A DNA stretch of 49,652 nt from CAZMSQ01 sp964569025 (GTDB taxonomy: Bacteria > Bacteroidota > Bacteroidia > Chitinophagales > Saprospiraceae): positions 1-49,652 of the forward strand of contig CAZMSQ010000015.1 of assembly GCA_964569025.1 (NCBI GenBank), read 5' to 3'. The notes beneath the pieces were generated by a model that had not been told where the DNA came from, searched no databases, and worked only from the letters and a program-made list of their open reading frames with translations. Both the position numbers and the translations under genes were made by a program. Every line of letters begins with the position of its first letter. Position 1 is the first letter of the stretch. Positions 7,730 to 16,278 of this stretch are shown in pieces.

Positions 7730-8773
7730 TCATAAAATCCGAATTTCCACCCTTCTGTTTTTTTGCTGGTATTTTTCAGCAACTGCCTTTGGGTACTTCA
7801 TCTCCCAATTTCCATATCCGTTGTACTCCATTCGTTTGGCCGTAATCCCATGCTCAATCAGGTAATCCAATACCATTTTCGCGCGGGCCACTGATAATCT
7901 GTATTCCGGACTCGAAGTCGCAATTTTTGGTGTATCGGGTACATTCACATGCCCTGCAATTTCGATGCGGATGGCTGGGTTTTCCTGCATAAACCGGAGC
8001 AGGCGAGAAAGTTGGGGTTTGGACTGTTCGAGCAGGACTGCCTGACCGCCAACAAACAGCATGTCTTGCATTTCAAAAACGGCACCTGATACAACCGGAG
8101 GCATCGGAATGTTAAGTGGTTCTAATACCTCTGCGGGGCCGATACGCAGCATTTTTGTCAAATAGAAATACCCCGGCGCGCTGAGCTCGAGTTTAATGAC
8201 TTCTCCTTTCGGGACGACAATCTCAAAACTCCCATCTGCACGTGTTGGAGCAGGCATACTGGTTCCAAACTGTGAGGAGGCAGTCACCTGACCTGGCACC
8301 CCCTGCCCGGTGGAACCATCGACCAGGGAGCCGCGAAGTCTCATACCTTGCGCTGTCCGGAAAATAATAATGTCAGCCCTGCGATTCAGTTTTCTGCCTT
8401 CAGCATCTGAATTCGAAGCCTTGGGCTGAGAGCCTCCCAACGCCCGGACTTCCATCTTGATGCCTGAAAGACCATGCGCTTGAAGCCGATCCCGCACAGC
8501 CCCGGCACGGTCAGCGGAAAGCTTTTGGTTGTATTCCGACTGCCCAACCGAATCGGTATGGGCTCTGACCATCACAACAAAGTTGGACTCAGTCTTCCAT
8601 CTGTCAGCCAACGCCATCAAGGTTGCGTCTGTCGCGTAATCTATGGCAAAAGAACCGAATTCAAAAAAGACGGATAAAGAATCCTCTCTTCGTTCAAAAA
8701 CTGGAATACTGTCTTCTTGGGCATAAATAGAGGAAAGGAAAAAGAAGGGGACCAGACAAAGAAGGGATTGCAT
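7730..8773 (-). CDS. Secreted protein with two OmpA domains around a carboxypeptidase-regulatory-like domain
   Basis: A 347-aa protein with an N-terminal signal peptide (MQSLLCLVPFFFLSSIYAQ). Residues about 30-140 form an OmpA-like peptidoglycan-binding domain (VFFEFGSFAIDYA, RAHTDSVGQSEYNQKLSADRA, LNRRADIIIF). Residues about 143-220 resemble a beta-sandwich carboxypeptidase-regulatory domain (LRGSLVDGSTGQGVPG, ADGSFEIVVPKGE). A second OmpA-like domain follows to the C-terminus (QAVLLEQSKPQLSRLL, IEIAGHVNV, LSVARAKMVLDYLIEHGI, NRRVEIRIL). It probably sits in the periplasm or on the inner face of the outer membrane and tethers it to peptidoglycan. It is convergent with folC and divergent from lepA, so it seems to be a single-gene unit. 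Duplicated OmpA domains flanking a sandwich domain are unusual. Confidence 0.85.
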   Translation of the reverse strand: MQSLLCLVPFFFLSSIYAQEDSIPVFERREDSLSVFFEFGSFAIDYATDATLMALADRWKTESNFVVMVRAHTDSVGQSEYNQKLSADRAGAVRDRLQAHGLSGIKMEVRALGGSQPKASNSDAEGRKLNRRADIIIFRTAQGMRLRGSLVDGSTGQGVPGQVTASSQFGTSMPAPTRADGSFEIVVPKGEVIKLELSAPGYFYLTKMLRIGPAEVLEPLNIPMPPVVSGAVFEMQDMLFVGGQAVLLEQSKPQLSRLLRFMQENPAIRIEIAGHVNVPDTPKIATSSPEYRLSVARAKMVLDYLIEHGITAKRMEYNGYGNWEMKYPKAVAEKYQQKNRRVEIRIL

Positions 8774-8864
8774 ATTTCCGGGTTTAGTATTTTGAACGTT
8801 TGGTTATTCATGGGTGGTATGCAGCATATCGGAACATTCCCACATACCATCTGTTTTCCTGATG

Positions 8865-8872
8865 TATATTTG
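8865..8872 (+). promoter_or_regulatory. Bacteroidota -7 promoter element before lepA
   Basis: TATATTTG exactly matches the Bacteroidota sigma factor -7 consensus TAnnTTTG and ends only 8 bases before the lepA ATG. No convincing -33 TTTG is visible at the usual distance. If used, the mRNA would start a few bases from the start codon. Confidence 0.55.
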
Positions 8873-8880
8873 CACCCACT

Positions 8881-10671
8881 ATGAAGCACACCAGGAATTT
8901 TTGCGTCATCGCACATATTGACCACGGAAAGAGTACCCTTTCTGACAGGCTATTGGAATTCACAAAGACCATTTCTGAGCGCGATATGAAAGATCAGGCG
9001 CTCGATAGCATGGATCTCGAACGGGAGCGTGGCATTACCATTAAGAGTCATGCCATACAAATGTATTATGACCACGAAGATGGTCAACGCTACACTTTTA
9101 ACCTGATCGACACTCCGGGTCACGTGGATTTCTCATATGAGGTCTCACGCTCCATTGCCGCCTGTGAGGGGGCGCTGCTTCTGGTCGATGCCTCTCAGGG
9201 TATTCAGGCCCAAACCATATCCAATTTGTATCTCGCCATCGAACACGATTTGGAAATCATTCCCATCCTCAACAAAGTGGATATGGAAAGCGCCATGATC
9301 GATGAGGTCTCAGACCAAATCATCGATCTAATCGGGTGCGATCACGATGAGATTCTTCAGGCTAGTGGCAAAACAGGGCTCGGGGTTCCGGACATTATGA
9401 AGGCCATTGTCGAGAGAATTCCGGCGCCGACAGGAGATCCAGAAGCACCACTGCAGGCCCTGATTTTCGACTCAGTCTTTAACTCTTTCCGCGGCGTGAT
9501 TGCATACTTTCGGATTTTCAACGGCACAATTCGCAAAGGGGATAAAATCCGGTTCTATCACACCGATGAGGAGTATGAAGCCAACGAAATAGGGGTGCTT
9601 CAGCTCAATCAAATACCAAAAAAAGAGCTTTCAGCGGGGAATGTTGGGTACGTCATCACTGGCATTAAAGAATCGCGGGAGGTCAAAGTTGGTGATACCA
9701 TTACGCATGTTGCAAGGCCATCTGACAATCCGATCCGCGGGTTCGAAGATGTCAAGCCAATGGTCTATGCAGGGATTTTCCCCATCGATAACGAAGATTA
9801 TGAAGATTTGAGAGATTCTCTCGAAAAGCTGCAGCTCAACGATGCCTCACTGACCTATGAGGCTGAAAGCTCAGCCGCCCTCGGGTTTGGGTTTCGATGT
9901 GGATTTCTCGGCATGCTTCATCTCGAAATTGTCCAGGAACGTCTGGCTCGTGAATTCGATCAGGATGTGATCACAACCGTCCCTAACGTGTCATACATCG
10001 CCTTCACCAAAAAGGGAGAGCGAATGATTGTGAATACACCTACAGACCTGCCAGAGCCCACTTCCCTCGAATCAGTTGAGGAGCCCTTCATTGAGGCCCA
10101 GATTATCACCAAGCCGGAATACATTGGGGCCATCATGAAATTATGCATCGAAAAGCGGGGGGAAATCAAAAAGCAAGATTACCTGACTCAGGAACGGGTC
10201 GAGCTGACCATAGATTTACCTCTGGCTGAAATTGTATTTGATTTCTACGACCGCCTTAAGTCTATCTCCCGTGGATATGCCTCATTTGACTATACGCCCA
10301 CGGAATATCGGAAATCTGAACTCGTCAAGATGGATATCTTGCTGAACGGGGAGGTTGTAGATGCGCTGTCGGCTCTCGTACACCGTGAAAAGGCCGAGTC
10401 TTTAGGCCGCCGAATGTGCGCGAGACTCAAAGATCTCTTGCCAAGACAGCAGTTTTCCATTCCGATCCAAGCTGCCATTGGTGCGAAAATCATTGCACGG
10501 GAAACCATTTCCGCCTTGCGCAAGGATGTGACGGCCAAGTGTTACGGAGGGGATATCACCCGGAAGCGCAAACTGCTTGAAAAGCAGAAGAAGGGGAAAA
10601 AGCGCATGCGGCAAATTGGAAAAGTTGAGGTGCCCCAAAAGGCATTCCTTGATGTCTTGAAGTTGGATTAA
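8881..10671 (+). CDS. lepA: Elongation factor 4 (LepA), translation GTPase
   Basis: Ribosome-associated GTPase of 596 aa related to EF-G, active in the cytoplasm during translation initiation or elongation under stress. Visible GTPase motifs: G1 AHIDHGKSTLSDRL, G2 RERGITIKS, G3 DTPGHVDFSYEV, G4 NKVDM. The LepA-specific C-terminal domain is intact and ends RQIGKVEVPQKAFLDVLK. Length matches the family (about 600). The start at ATG 8881 gives the canonical MKHTRNFCVIAHIDHGK. It is transcribed alone, divergent from the OmpA-domain gene, convergent with the receptor gene at 10717. Confidence 0.97.
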   Translation: MKHTRNFCVIAHIDHGKSTLSDRLLEFTKTISERDMKDQALDSMDLERERGITIKSHAIQMYYDHEDGQRYTFNLIDTPGHVDFSYEVSRSIAACEGALLLVDASQGIQAQTISNLYLAIEHDLEIIPILNKVDMESAMIDEVSDQIIDLIGCDHDEILQASGKTGLGVPDIMKAIVERIPAPTGDPEAPLQALIFDSVFNSFRGVIAYFRIFNGTIRKGDKIRFYHTDEEYEANEIGVLQLNQIPKKELSAGNVGYVITGIKESREVKVGDTITHVARPSDNPIRGFEDVKPMVYAGIFPIDNEDYEDLRDSLEKLQLNDASLTYEAESSAALGFGFRCGFLGMLHLEIVQERLAREFDQDVITTVPNVSYIAFTKKGERMIVNTPTDLPEPTSLESVEEPFIEAQIITKPEYIGAIMKLCIEKRGEIKKQDYLTQERVELTIDLPLAEIVFDFYDRLKSISRGYASFDYTPTEYRKSELVKMDILLNGEVVDALSALVHREKAESLGRRMCARLKDLLPRQQFSIPIQAAIGAKIIARETISALRKDVTAKCYGGDITRKRKLLEKQKKGKKRMRQIGKVEVPQKAFLDVLKLD

Positions 10672-10716
10672 ACCAGAGCTATCTCAAAAGCGAAAACGAT
10701 AGATTTTCGAGGTTTC

Positions 10717-13700
10717 CTACCATTGCGGTCTCCCTCCTCGCCAATCCATACCGGGCCGTCCTCCAGATGCAGATTGGCCGGTTGTAAAATTCCTGAGCTG
10801 CCAGGTGAAGGTCAACATGACATACTGCTGCAACACATTCGTCTGGCTGTCTTCGACAAGCACTTCGGTAACTGTACGGTTAATGGAGGTGTTTTGTTTG
10901 AGAATGTCAAAAACCGAAATCTGAATTTCACCCCGGTCGTTTTTAAACAGCTTCTTGGCCACTCCTGCATTCCACAACAAGTAATCCGTGTCAACTTCAT
11001 CTGACAGACCACCAAAATACTGATGGCTGAGGTTCGTCCGGAAGACAAGGCCGGGCCCGAAAATAAGATTGAGGGACAGGTCGGTACTTTGGGTGAAAAA
11101 GTTATTATTCAGATCCGCGTTGAGTGAATTGGTCACACGGTTAAAGTTGGAGCGTGAGGAAATGCGGAAATCAACCTTCTCACTGATGTTACTGCTCAGG
11201 CTGACTCCAAGTCCGCCGGTTGTAGTATTGGAGAATGTAGTGACATCGTTCAGCAGGCCAGGGTCGCGAATGAACGAGGCAGAAACGTTAAAGTTGAGGT
11301 TCGATTTTATGCCTGCAGCCGGGAGACCATAGGTCAGAAAGGAGCGCACATTCCATGCACCATCAAGGTTGACAGGCCTGAGGAGACGGGCGCCTCTCTG
11401 TATGGCAATACCGCCTGGGAGTATGGTGTCACGAGAGGCAAGAATGGTGCTGTTGGTAATGACATTGTCAGTGACGCTCCCCCCAATGAGGGCATAAAAG
11501 ACCCTTCCTTTCTGCACCATGGTTTTTGAATACCGAATGAAAAACCGGTTTTCGAAAGCTTGCTTGAGATCCGGATTTCCCGTTGATAGTTGCAACGGGT
11601 TTCTGTTGTCAATGACCTCCTGTAATTGGTCTGCCGAAGGGGCCCGGGTACGGGTGCGCCAGGCCAAACGGAGGTTTTCCTGCTTCGAGAATTCATAGCG
11701 CAGGAATGCTGAGGGCAGGATATTGCGAAATACCTTGCTGACCTCAAATTCTGTGGGGAATGCCTGGTCGTTGCTCAATTCTGCATACTGCATGTTAAGC
11801 CTGCTGTTCAGTATGAGCTTCTTTCCCCGATATTGGTACCCGATTCCTGCACGGTGGGCCGTGTATTCTGATTGAAAGGTGGTTGAAAGGAGGGGGTTGA
11901 GTTGGTCGTATCCTTGAGTGGCTTCCGCAAAATCGAATGTGCGCTGATCTGTCTCATTTTCCTGATAGTCGGTCGACCAGCTCAGGGAAACCATGGCATT
12001 TTCTCCGGCCGGTTCGGTGTAGGTGACATTGCCTTCTAATTGCAACCCATCTGTGGCAAGATCCGCAAATTGGTCCAAAGTATCGATGCTCACAAAAGGG
12101 TCCGAACGGAACGAACTTGTCTGGGAAAGCAGCGAACTCTCCCCGCTGTTTTCTGAAAACCCACCCTCAACATTGACCGATAGGGTACGTCCTTTTTTGC
12201 TGAATTTATGCCGGAAGAGAAGATCCCCTGATACATCGATTCCGCTCAGGACAGGACGAAACCGGTAGTCAGTACCGCTGATGAGTTGGTCATCCAGAAA
12301 ATTTTGTCCCAGGGTATTCTCCTCTCCATCATTAAGTTGGGCACTGATTCGTGGCGAAAAGATGATGGAATTGCTGGAATCAATCTGGTGTTCAATCCGT
12401 GCATTGAAGCGGTGAGTGAGCGTCTGGTTGACACTCAGGGATGATTCATTATACGTGGGCGCAGCACCATCAGAGCCGAGAAAATCCTGAGCGAGAATTT
12501 GCCGGGCATCATTGTCACTGTTGCTGAAGAAATAATTGGCGGCTACTTTGGTCGATGAACCCCACTGGCTGTTGTAATTCATTCCCAGAGCGTGTGTTTG
12601 GGCAATCCCGTTTTGCTCGGCCACCATAAAATCCCGGGTGCTGCCACCTCCAAATGAGGGCCTGCCTCCGCCGCCCCGCATGCCACTCCACCGGGAGCCT
12701 CCGGAAGAGCCCAGCATGCCGAGCAGGTCTTCAGTGGTGAAATTCTGCTGGTTGATATTGTTTGACAATCCAATGAGCGAAAGCCGGTTGTCGCCATCAA
12801 AATAGCTGAGCTGACCGCCGGTCCGGTAGCGCTCGTCAGAGCCGTACCCTGCATAGATCTTCCCAAACTGACCGTTCCGCATATTCGACCGGGTAATGAT
12901 ATTGAGGGTCTTCGAGGTTTCTGTATCCCGCATCCCGGTAAACTGAGCCTGGTCGCTCTCGCGGTCGTAGACCTGTACTTTCTCAATGAGGTCTGCCGGC
13001 AAATTATTGAGGGCCGCCCGGGGGTCGTTGGTGAAAAACGGCTTGCCGTCAACCAACACTTCCTTGACATCTTCGCCCTGAGCCTGAATCTGCCCATTCT
13101 CCACAACCACCCCAGGCATTTTTCGGATTAAATCTTCTGCCGTCGCATCGGGATTGGTTTTGAATGCCCCGGAATTGAACTCGGTCGTATCTCCTTTCTG
13201 AATGGCAGGAATGACTTTTTCTTTCACCTCTACCTCTCCGAGTTGCAATGAAGAGGCTGTCATCTTGATTGGGGGTAATTCCTGATCAGCTCCCTGCATC
13301 ATAACGTCCAGCGTGACGGTCTCAAAGCCCAGAAATGAAACTGCCAGCACAAATCGTCCGGCTGACAGTCCCTGAAACCGGAATGCTCCCTGTCCATCTG
13401 TGACAGCAGAGAGGGTGTCACCACCTGATGCAGGAACGAGTGTCAGATAGGCCCCGGGCAGCGGAGTCCCATCCGCCTGGTCGACCACCCGTCCGGAAAG
13501 AGCAGATCGGGCGCCCCTGTATTGAGCGCCACCCCGCTGGCGGGTCTGAGCAGCTTGCTCAGCTTTAAGTTCACTCCATGCAGAGAGCTGATCGGGCGTC
13601 AGCAGGGAAGCGATTTCTTCATCCCGCGCTTTGTTGAGGTCCTGAAACAGCGCTCTCATCTTCATGCGGTCTCCCCCGGCACTGGCGCGCAACTCCTGAC

Positions 13701-13911
13701 CCTTCAAGGCGTATTTTTCATTAATGGCCTGCACGCTGGCAGTTTGACTGTCACTCAGTGCAAGGGCCTCTTTGAGCTGCTCTGTTTGTCGCGAAGCCCG
13801 TTGCTCCGGGGTCAGGCGCTCTGAGCCGGAAAAGGGTGATTGCGCAAATGCCATAGAGAGCGTGAGGCAAAGGAATGCAGTCAAGATGGAAGTGGAAAGG
13901 TGTCGCATCAT
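10717..13911 (-). CDS. TonB-dependent receptor-like outer-membrane protein with N-terminal LTxxQ domain
   Basis: A 1064-aa outer-membrane protein. A signal peptide (about residues 1-23, ending SMAFAQ) is followed by a helical segment at about 30-125 that begins LTPEQRASRQ and ends SLLTPDQLSAWSEL, the paired LTxxQ pattern of Spy/CpxP-like periplasmic proteins. Then comes a carboxypeptidase-regulatory-like domain (about 137-225, LSGRVVDQADGTPLPGAYL), a plug domain (RKMPGVVVENGQIQ, VLVDGKPFFTNDPRAALNNLP) and a large beta-barrel of the Bacteroidota OMP_b-brl_3 kind ending in aromatic-rich strands. The tail is Gly/Arg-rich (GGRPGMDWRGGRPQW). The substrate is unknown. The Exb/TonB set at 3.8-6.3 kb could energise it. 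The N-terminal domain is not usual for this family. It appears to be a single-gene unit. Confidence 0.87.
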   Translation of the reverse strand: MMRHLSTSILTAFLCLTLSMAFAQSPFSGSERLTPEQRASRQTEQLKEALALSDSQTASVQAINEKYALKGQELRASAGGDRMKMRALFQDLNKARDEEIASLLTPDQLSAWSELKAEQAAQTRQRGGAQYRGARSALSGRVVDQADGTPLPGAYLTLVPASGGDTLSAVTDGQGAFRFQGLSAGRFVLAVSFLGFETVTLDVMMQGADQELPPIKMTASSLQLGEVEVKEKVIPAIQKGDTTEFNSGAFKTNPDATAEDLIRKMPGVVVENGQIQAQGEDVKEVLVDGKPFFTNDPRAALNNLPADLIEKVQVYDRESDQAQFTGMRDTETSKTLNIITRSNMRNGQFGKIYAGYGSDERYRTGGQLSYFDGDNRLSLIGLSNNINQQNFTTEDLLGMLGSSGGSRWSGMRGGGGRPSFGGGSTRDFMVAEQNGIAQTHALGMNYNSQWGSSTKVAANYFFSNSDNDARQILAQDFLGSDGAAPTYNESSLSVNQTLTHRFNARIEHQIDSSNSIIFSPRISAQLNDGEENTLGQNFLDDQLISGTDYRFRPVLSGIDVSGDLLFRHKFSKKGRTLSVNVEGGFSENSGESSLLSQTSSFRSDPFVSIDTLDQFADLATDGLQLEGNVTYTEPAGENAMVSLSWSTDYQENETDQRTFDFAEATQGYDQLNPLLSTTFQSEYTAHRAGIGYQYRGKKLILNSRLNMQYAELSNDQAFPTEFEVSKVFRNILPSAFLRYEFSKQENLRLAWRTRTRAPSADQLQEVIDNRNPLQLSTGNPDLKQAFENRFFIRYSKTMVQKGRVFYALIGGSVTDNVITNSTILASRDTILPGGIAIQRGARLLRPVNLDGAWNVRSFLTYGLPAAGIKSNLNFNVSASFIRDPGLLNDVTTFSNTTTGGLGVSLSSNISEKVDFRISSRSNFNRVTNSLNADLNNNFFTQSTDLSLNLIFGPGLVFRTNLSHQYFGGLSDEVDTDYLLWNAGVAKKLFKNDRGEIQISVFDILKQNTSINRTVTEVLVEDSQTNVLQQYVMLTFTWQLRNFTTGQSASGGRPGMDWRGGRPQW

Positions 13912-14050
13912 CAGTATGAGGAGATAAATGAAAAAAATGAGAGTCTGCTGCTATACCACCTTGGACAAGAAAAATGGAGAAGGTTCCATCGGGAAAGGAT
14001 AAATGGCAAAAAAACGGGCCTGATTGGAAAGTGGTGTTCGATTATCAGGA

Positions 14051-14058
14051 CAAATGTA
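14051..14058 (-). promoter_or_regulatory. Possible -7 element for the LTxxQ-receptor gene
   Basis: On the minus strand this reads TACATTTG, an exact match to TAnnTTTG, in the 197-base gap upstream of the receptor. It would give a leader of about 130 bases. A -33 TTTG at standard spacing is not visible, so the call is weak. Confidence 0.3.
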
Positions 14059-14108
14059 CATCCGAAATACAAATATCGGGCGGACGATTTTTGCTACTCG
14101 CAGGCCAA

Positions 14109-15014
14109 TCAGAAAAATACCTCCTGAGCAAGTCGGAATGTATTGGCATGCGCCTCGATAATCCGCGGCAGTTGTGGCGAATAGCCACCTCCCATGCTCA
14201 CTGCTACCGGTATGTCATTGGTCCGGCACATTTCAAAAACAATCCGGTCTCTTTCACGGCATCCCTCCAAACTAACTGCCAGCCTGCCGAGTTTGTCAGA
14301 GTCAAGAATGTCAACACCGGAGAGGTAAAATATCAAATCCGGCTCCACAGAGTCAATGAGAAAGGGAAGGGTTTCTCGGAGAATACTGAGATAGTGATTG
14401 TCCTCAGTTCCGTCCGGTAAAGGAATGTCCAGATCTGAAGTCTCCTTTTTCAGCGGATAATTTTTTGCTCCGTGCATGCTGAAGGTGAAGACCCGGGGGT
14501 CGTTCTGAAACAGTCTGGCTGTTCCATTTCCCTGATGGACGTCCAGATCTACGACAAGGATGCGTTCGACGGTACCATTCCGAAGCAAAATATTGGCTGC
14601 AATGGCGATATCGTTGAGCAGGCAGAACCCCTCGCCCCGGTCTGCAAAGGCATGATGCGTGCCCCCGGCTATGTTAAGCGCCACCCCAAACTGCATTGCA
14701 TAATATGCGCATTGAAGGGTACCTCCTGCGATGTGAGTACCTCGCCGAACCAAAATATCTGACAACGGAAATCCAATGCGACGAATTTCTTTGCGAGTGA
14801 GCTCAAGCCTGACCAGCCGATTCCAGTAGTCTGGCGTATGGGTTAGGAGAATGTCGGCGGGAGTCAGGGGCGTGGGGTCAAAAAAATGAGAAGGAGTTAC
14901 GGTGCCTTCGTAGAGAAGCTGCTCCGGCAGGAGCTCATATTTTTCCATTGGAAAACGGTGTCCCGGTGGAAGTATGAACTTATAGATAGGAGAATAAGCA
15001 ATCCGGAGCATCAA
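14109..15014 (-). CDS. Histone deacetylase family deacetylase (HDAC11/AcuC-like)
   Basis: Zinc-dependent amidohydrolase of the arginase/deacetylase fold, 301 aa, cytoplasmic. Catalytic and metal motifs are intact: GGTHHAFADRGEGFCLLND (paired active-site histidines), VVDLDVHQGNG (Asp and His zinc ligands), SMHGAKNYP, and SGVDILDSDKLGRL (third ligand Asp). C-terminal MGGGYSP is also conserved. Bacterial members act on acetyl-lysine proteins (AcuC-type) or acetylated small molecules such as polyamines; the sequence alone does not decide. The compact length and FCLLND motif resemble the class IV (HDAC11-like) group. A second Met follows the first immediately. Divergent from the rhomboid gene. Confidence 0.9.
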   Translation of the reverse strand: MMLRIAYSPIYKFILPPGHRFPMEKYELLPEQLLYEGTVTPSHFFDPTPLTPADILLTHTPDYWNRLVRLELTRKEIRRIGFPLSDILVRRGTHIAGGTLQCAYYAMQFGVALNIAGGTHHAFADRGEGFCLLNDIAIAANILLRNGTVERILVVDLDVHQGNGTARLFQNDPRVFTFSMHGAKNYPLKKETSDLDIPLPDGTEDNHYLSILRETLPFLIDSVEPDLIFYLSGVDILDSDKLGRLAVSLEGCRERDRIVFEMCRTNDIPVAVSMGGGYSPQLPRIIEAHANTFRLAQEVFF

Positions 15015-15115
15015 CAGACTTTTGGAAGATGATTAGCTGAAGGGAACAAATCAGAAAGCTTTGTGGTTTTTTTGTCGTAGGTGTTTGCAATAAAATGCCC
15101 CAATAACTTGTGTGT

Positions 15116-15850
15116 ATGTCTATTTCTTCAACAAAGCGGCACTTCAAGTCAAGCCTTCGCATTTCGGTATGGTCGGTCGTTCTAATATGGGGGTTCTTTT
15201 TGTATCATCGGCTCTTTTTTATTGACATACGGGCCTGGGGCATTTTCCCTCGCGCAACGTGGAGTTTGCACGACATATTTACTGCTCCCCTGACTCACGG
15301 AGATATCTACCACCTGATTTCCAATACATTTCCTCTTTTTGTATCAATGGGGATTATATTCTATTTCTACCGACGGGTTGCATGGCAGGCCTTCCTGAGT
15401 ATTTATGTGCTGACTGGCATAGCCATGTGGGCTTTCGCCGATTTGTTTTTTGGAGAGACCAAGTCTGTCCATATCGGCGCCAGCGGAGTGATTTACGGGT
15501 TGGTGGCTTTTATCTTCTGGACGGGTATTTTCAGGCGGAATTTTCGCTCGGTCATCCTTGCTTTGGTGGTGCTGTTTTTGTTTCAGGGAATGTTTGCAGG
15601 GATATCGCCGGCCCTCGAGGCAGAGCAGATTTCATGGGAGGGCCATCTGCTCGGGGCACTGAGTGGTATTCTCGTGGCATGGCTGCTCCGGCGAAAAGTA
15701 GAGCCGGACGAAGCTCCGAGCCGCTACTCCTATGAAGACGATCTTGACGTCCGCACCACCCCCTTTCTGGACTCAGACACATTTGACCGCACTCGGCAAG
15801 AGCGGAAACGTGATGCGCTGGACTCATGGTGGTTCGATGAGACCTCGTGA
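15116..15850 (+). CDS. Rhomboid family intramembrane serine protease
   Basis: Six-helix membrane protease of 244 aa that cuts substrates within the bilayer. The catalytic serine lies in HIGASGVIYGL (S123) and the catalytic histidine in WEGHLLGALSG (H177). The HxxxN oxyanion motif is at H66-N70 (YHLISN). ATG 15116 is chosen; an in-frame GTG two codons earlier is also possible. After the last helix (about residue 194) there is a charged cytoplasmic tail of about 50 residues (RKVEPDEAPSRYSYEDD...), ending DALDSWWFDETS. No dedicated substrate is next door. It is followed by an orphan 80-aa gene on the same strand. Confidence 0.92.
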   Translation: MSISSTKRHFKSSLRISVWSVVLIWGFFLYHRLFFIDIRAWGIFPRATWSLHDIFTAPLTHGDIYHLISNTFPLFVSMGIIFYFYRRVAWQAFLSIYVLTGIAMWAFADLFFGETKSVHIGASGVIYGLVAFIFWTGIFRRNFRSVILALVVLFLFQGMFAGISPALEAEQISWEGHLLGALSGILVAWLLRRKVEPDEAPSRYSYEDDLDVRTTPFLDSDTFDRTRQERKRDALDSWWFDETS

Positions 15851-15939
15851 TTGGTGAACCGGTAATTTCTGACTCCTCTGAGATGTGCAATGTGACTTTC
15901 ACACTGCGCTCATTTCAAATAATCTGATACAAAATAATC

Positions 15940-16182
15940 ATGGAACCTGAAGAATACCAAGAGAATAATTCATATTCACTGGATGTAAACGCGGAAGAAT
16001 CCGGGTACACTTCTGACTTGGGTCAGGAAATGCTCCAAAGGGCGCTCATTCTCAAAGCCTATGAATTTAAACGTCCCGTTGAGCATATTGCAATCATTCT
16101 CAACCTTACGGAAGAAGTAGTCAGGAGAACCATCGATGAATATGGTGCGGAAAACGAAAAGGAGGAGGGGTCCACTCTGTAG
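15940..16182 (+). CDS. Hypothetical 80-aa acidic protein with possible helix-turn-helix
   Basis: I do not recognise a family. The frame starts at ATG 15940 (MEPEEYQENNSYS) and ends in TAG at 16182. The first half is acidic and probably disordered. Residues about 36-70 form two or three amphipathic helices, including PVEHIAIILNLTEEVVRRT, that read like the compact helix-turn-helix of sigma region 4 or small regulators. No signal peptide or membrane helix. It lies 89 bases after the rhomboid gene and is convergent with the symporter, with two hairpins after its stop. The coherent composition and separate intergenic flanks argue for a real gene. Confidence 0.65.
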   Translation: MEPEEYQENNSYSLDVNAEESGYTSDLGQEMLQRALILKAYEFKRPVEHIAIILNLTEEVVRRTIDEYGAENEKEEGSTL

Positions 16183-16192
16183 AAAGAAAATC

Positions 16193-16244
16193 GGAAGACT
16201 GTCTTCCAGTCTGGACTGTACCGGAATTCATTGTTGAATTCCGG
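16193..16244. terminator. Two tandem hairpins between convergent genes
   Basis: GGAAGAC-T-GTCTTCC (16193-16207) and CCGGAATTCA-TTGT-TGAATTCCGG (16221-16244, perfect 10-bp stem) follow one another between the convergent 80-aa gene and symporter gene. The second hairpin is followed by an A-run on the plus strand; neither strand shows a proper trailing T-tract, so the role as terminator or mRNA 3'-end stabiliser is inferred from position. Confidence 0.45.
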
Positions 16245-16278
16245 AAAAAAGGTCACTTACGTTTTGACGCAATAAATT

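Noticed and set aside
10691..10709. CGAAAA...TTTTCG hairpin between lepA and the receptor gene
   Set aside because: Only a 6-bp AT-rich stem without a T-tract; too weak to call a terminator.
12579..13106. 175-aa minus-strand frame inside the receptor gene
   Set aside because: Out-of-frame reading of a well-supported receptor coding region.
13840..14127. 95-aa plus-strand frame upstream of the receptor gene
   Set aside because: Charged, unstructured sequence antisense to the receptor signal peptide and leader; no family features.
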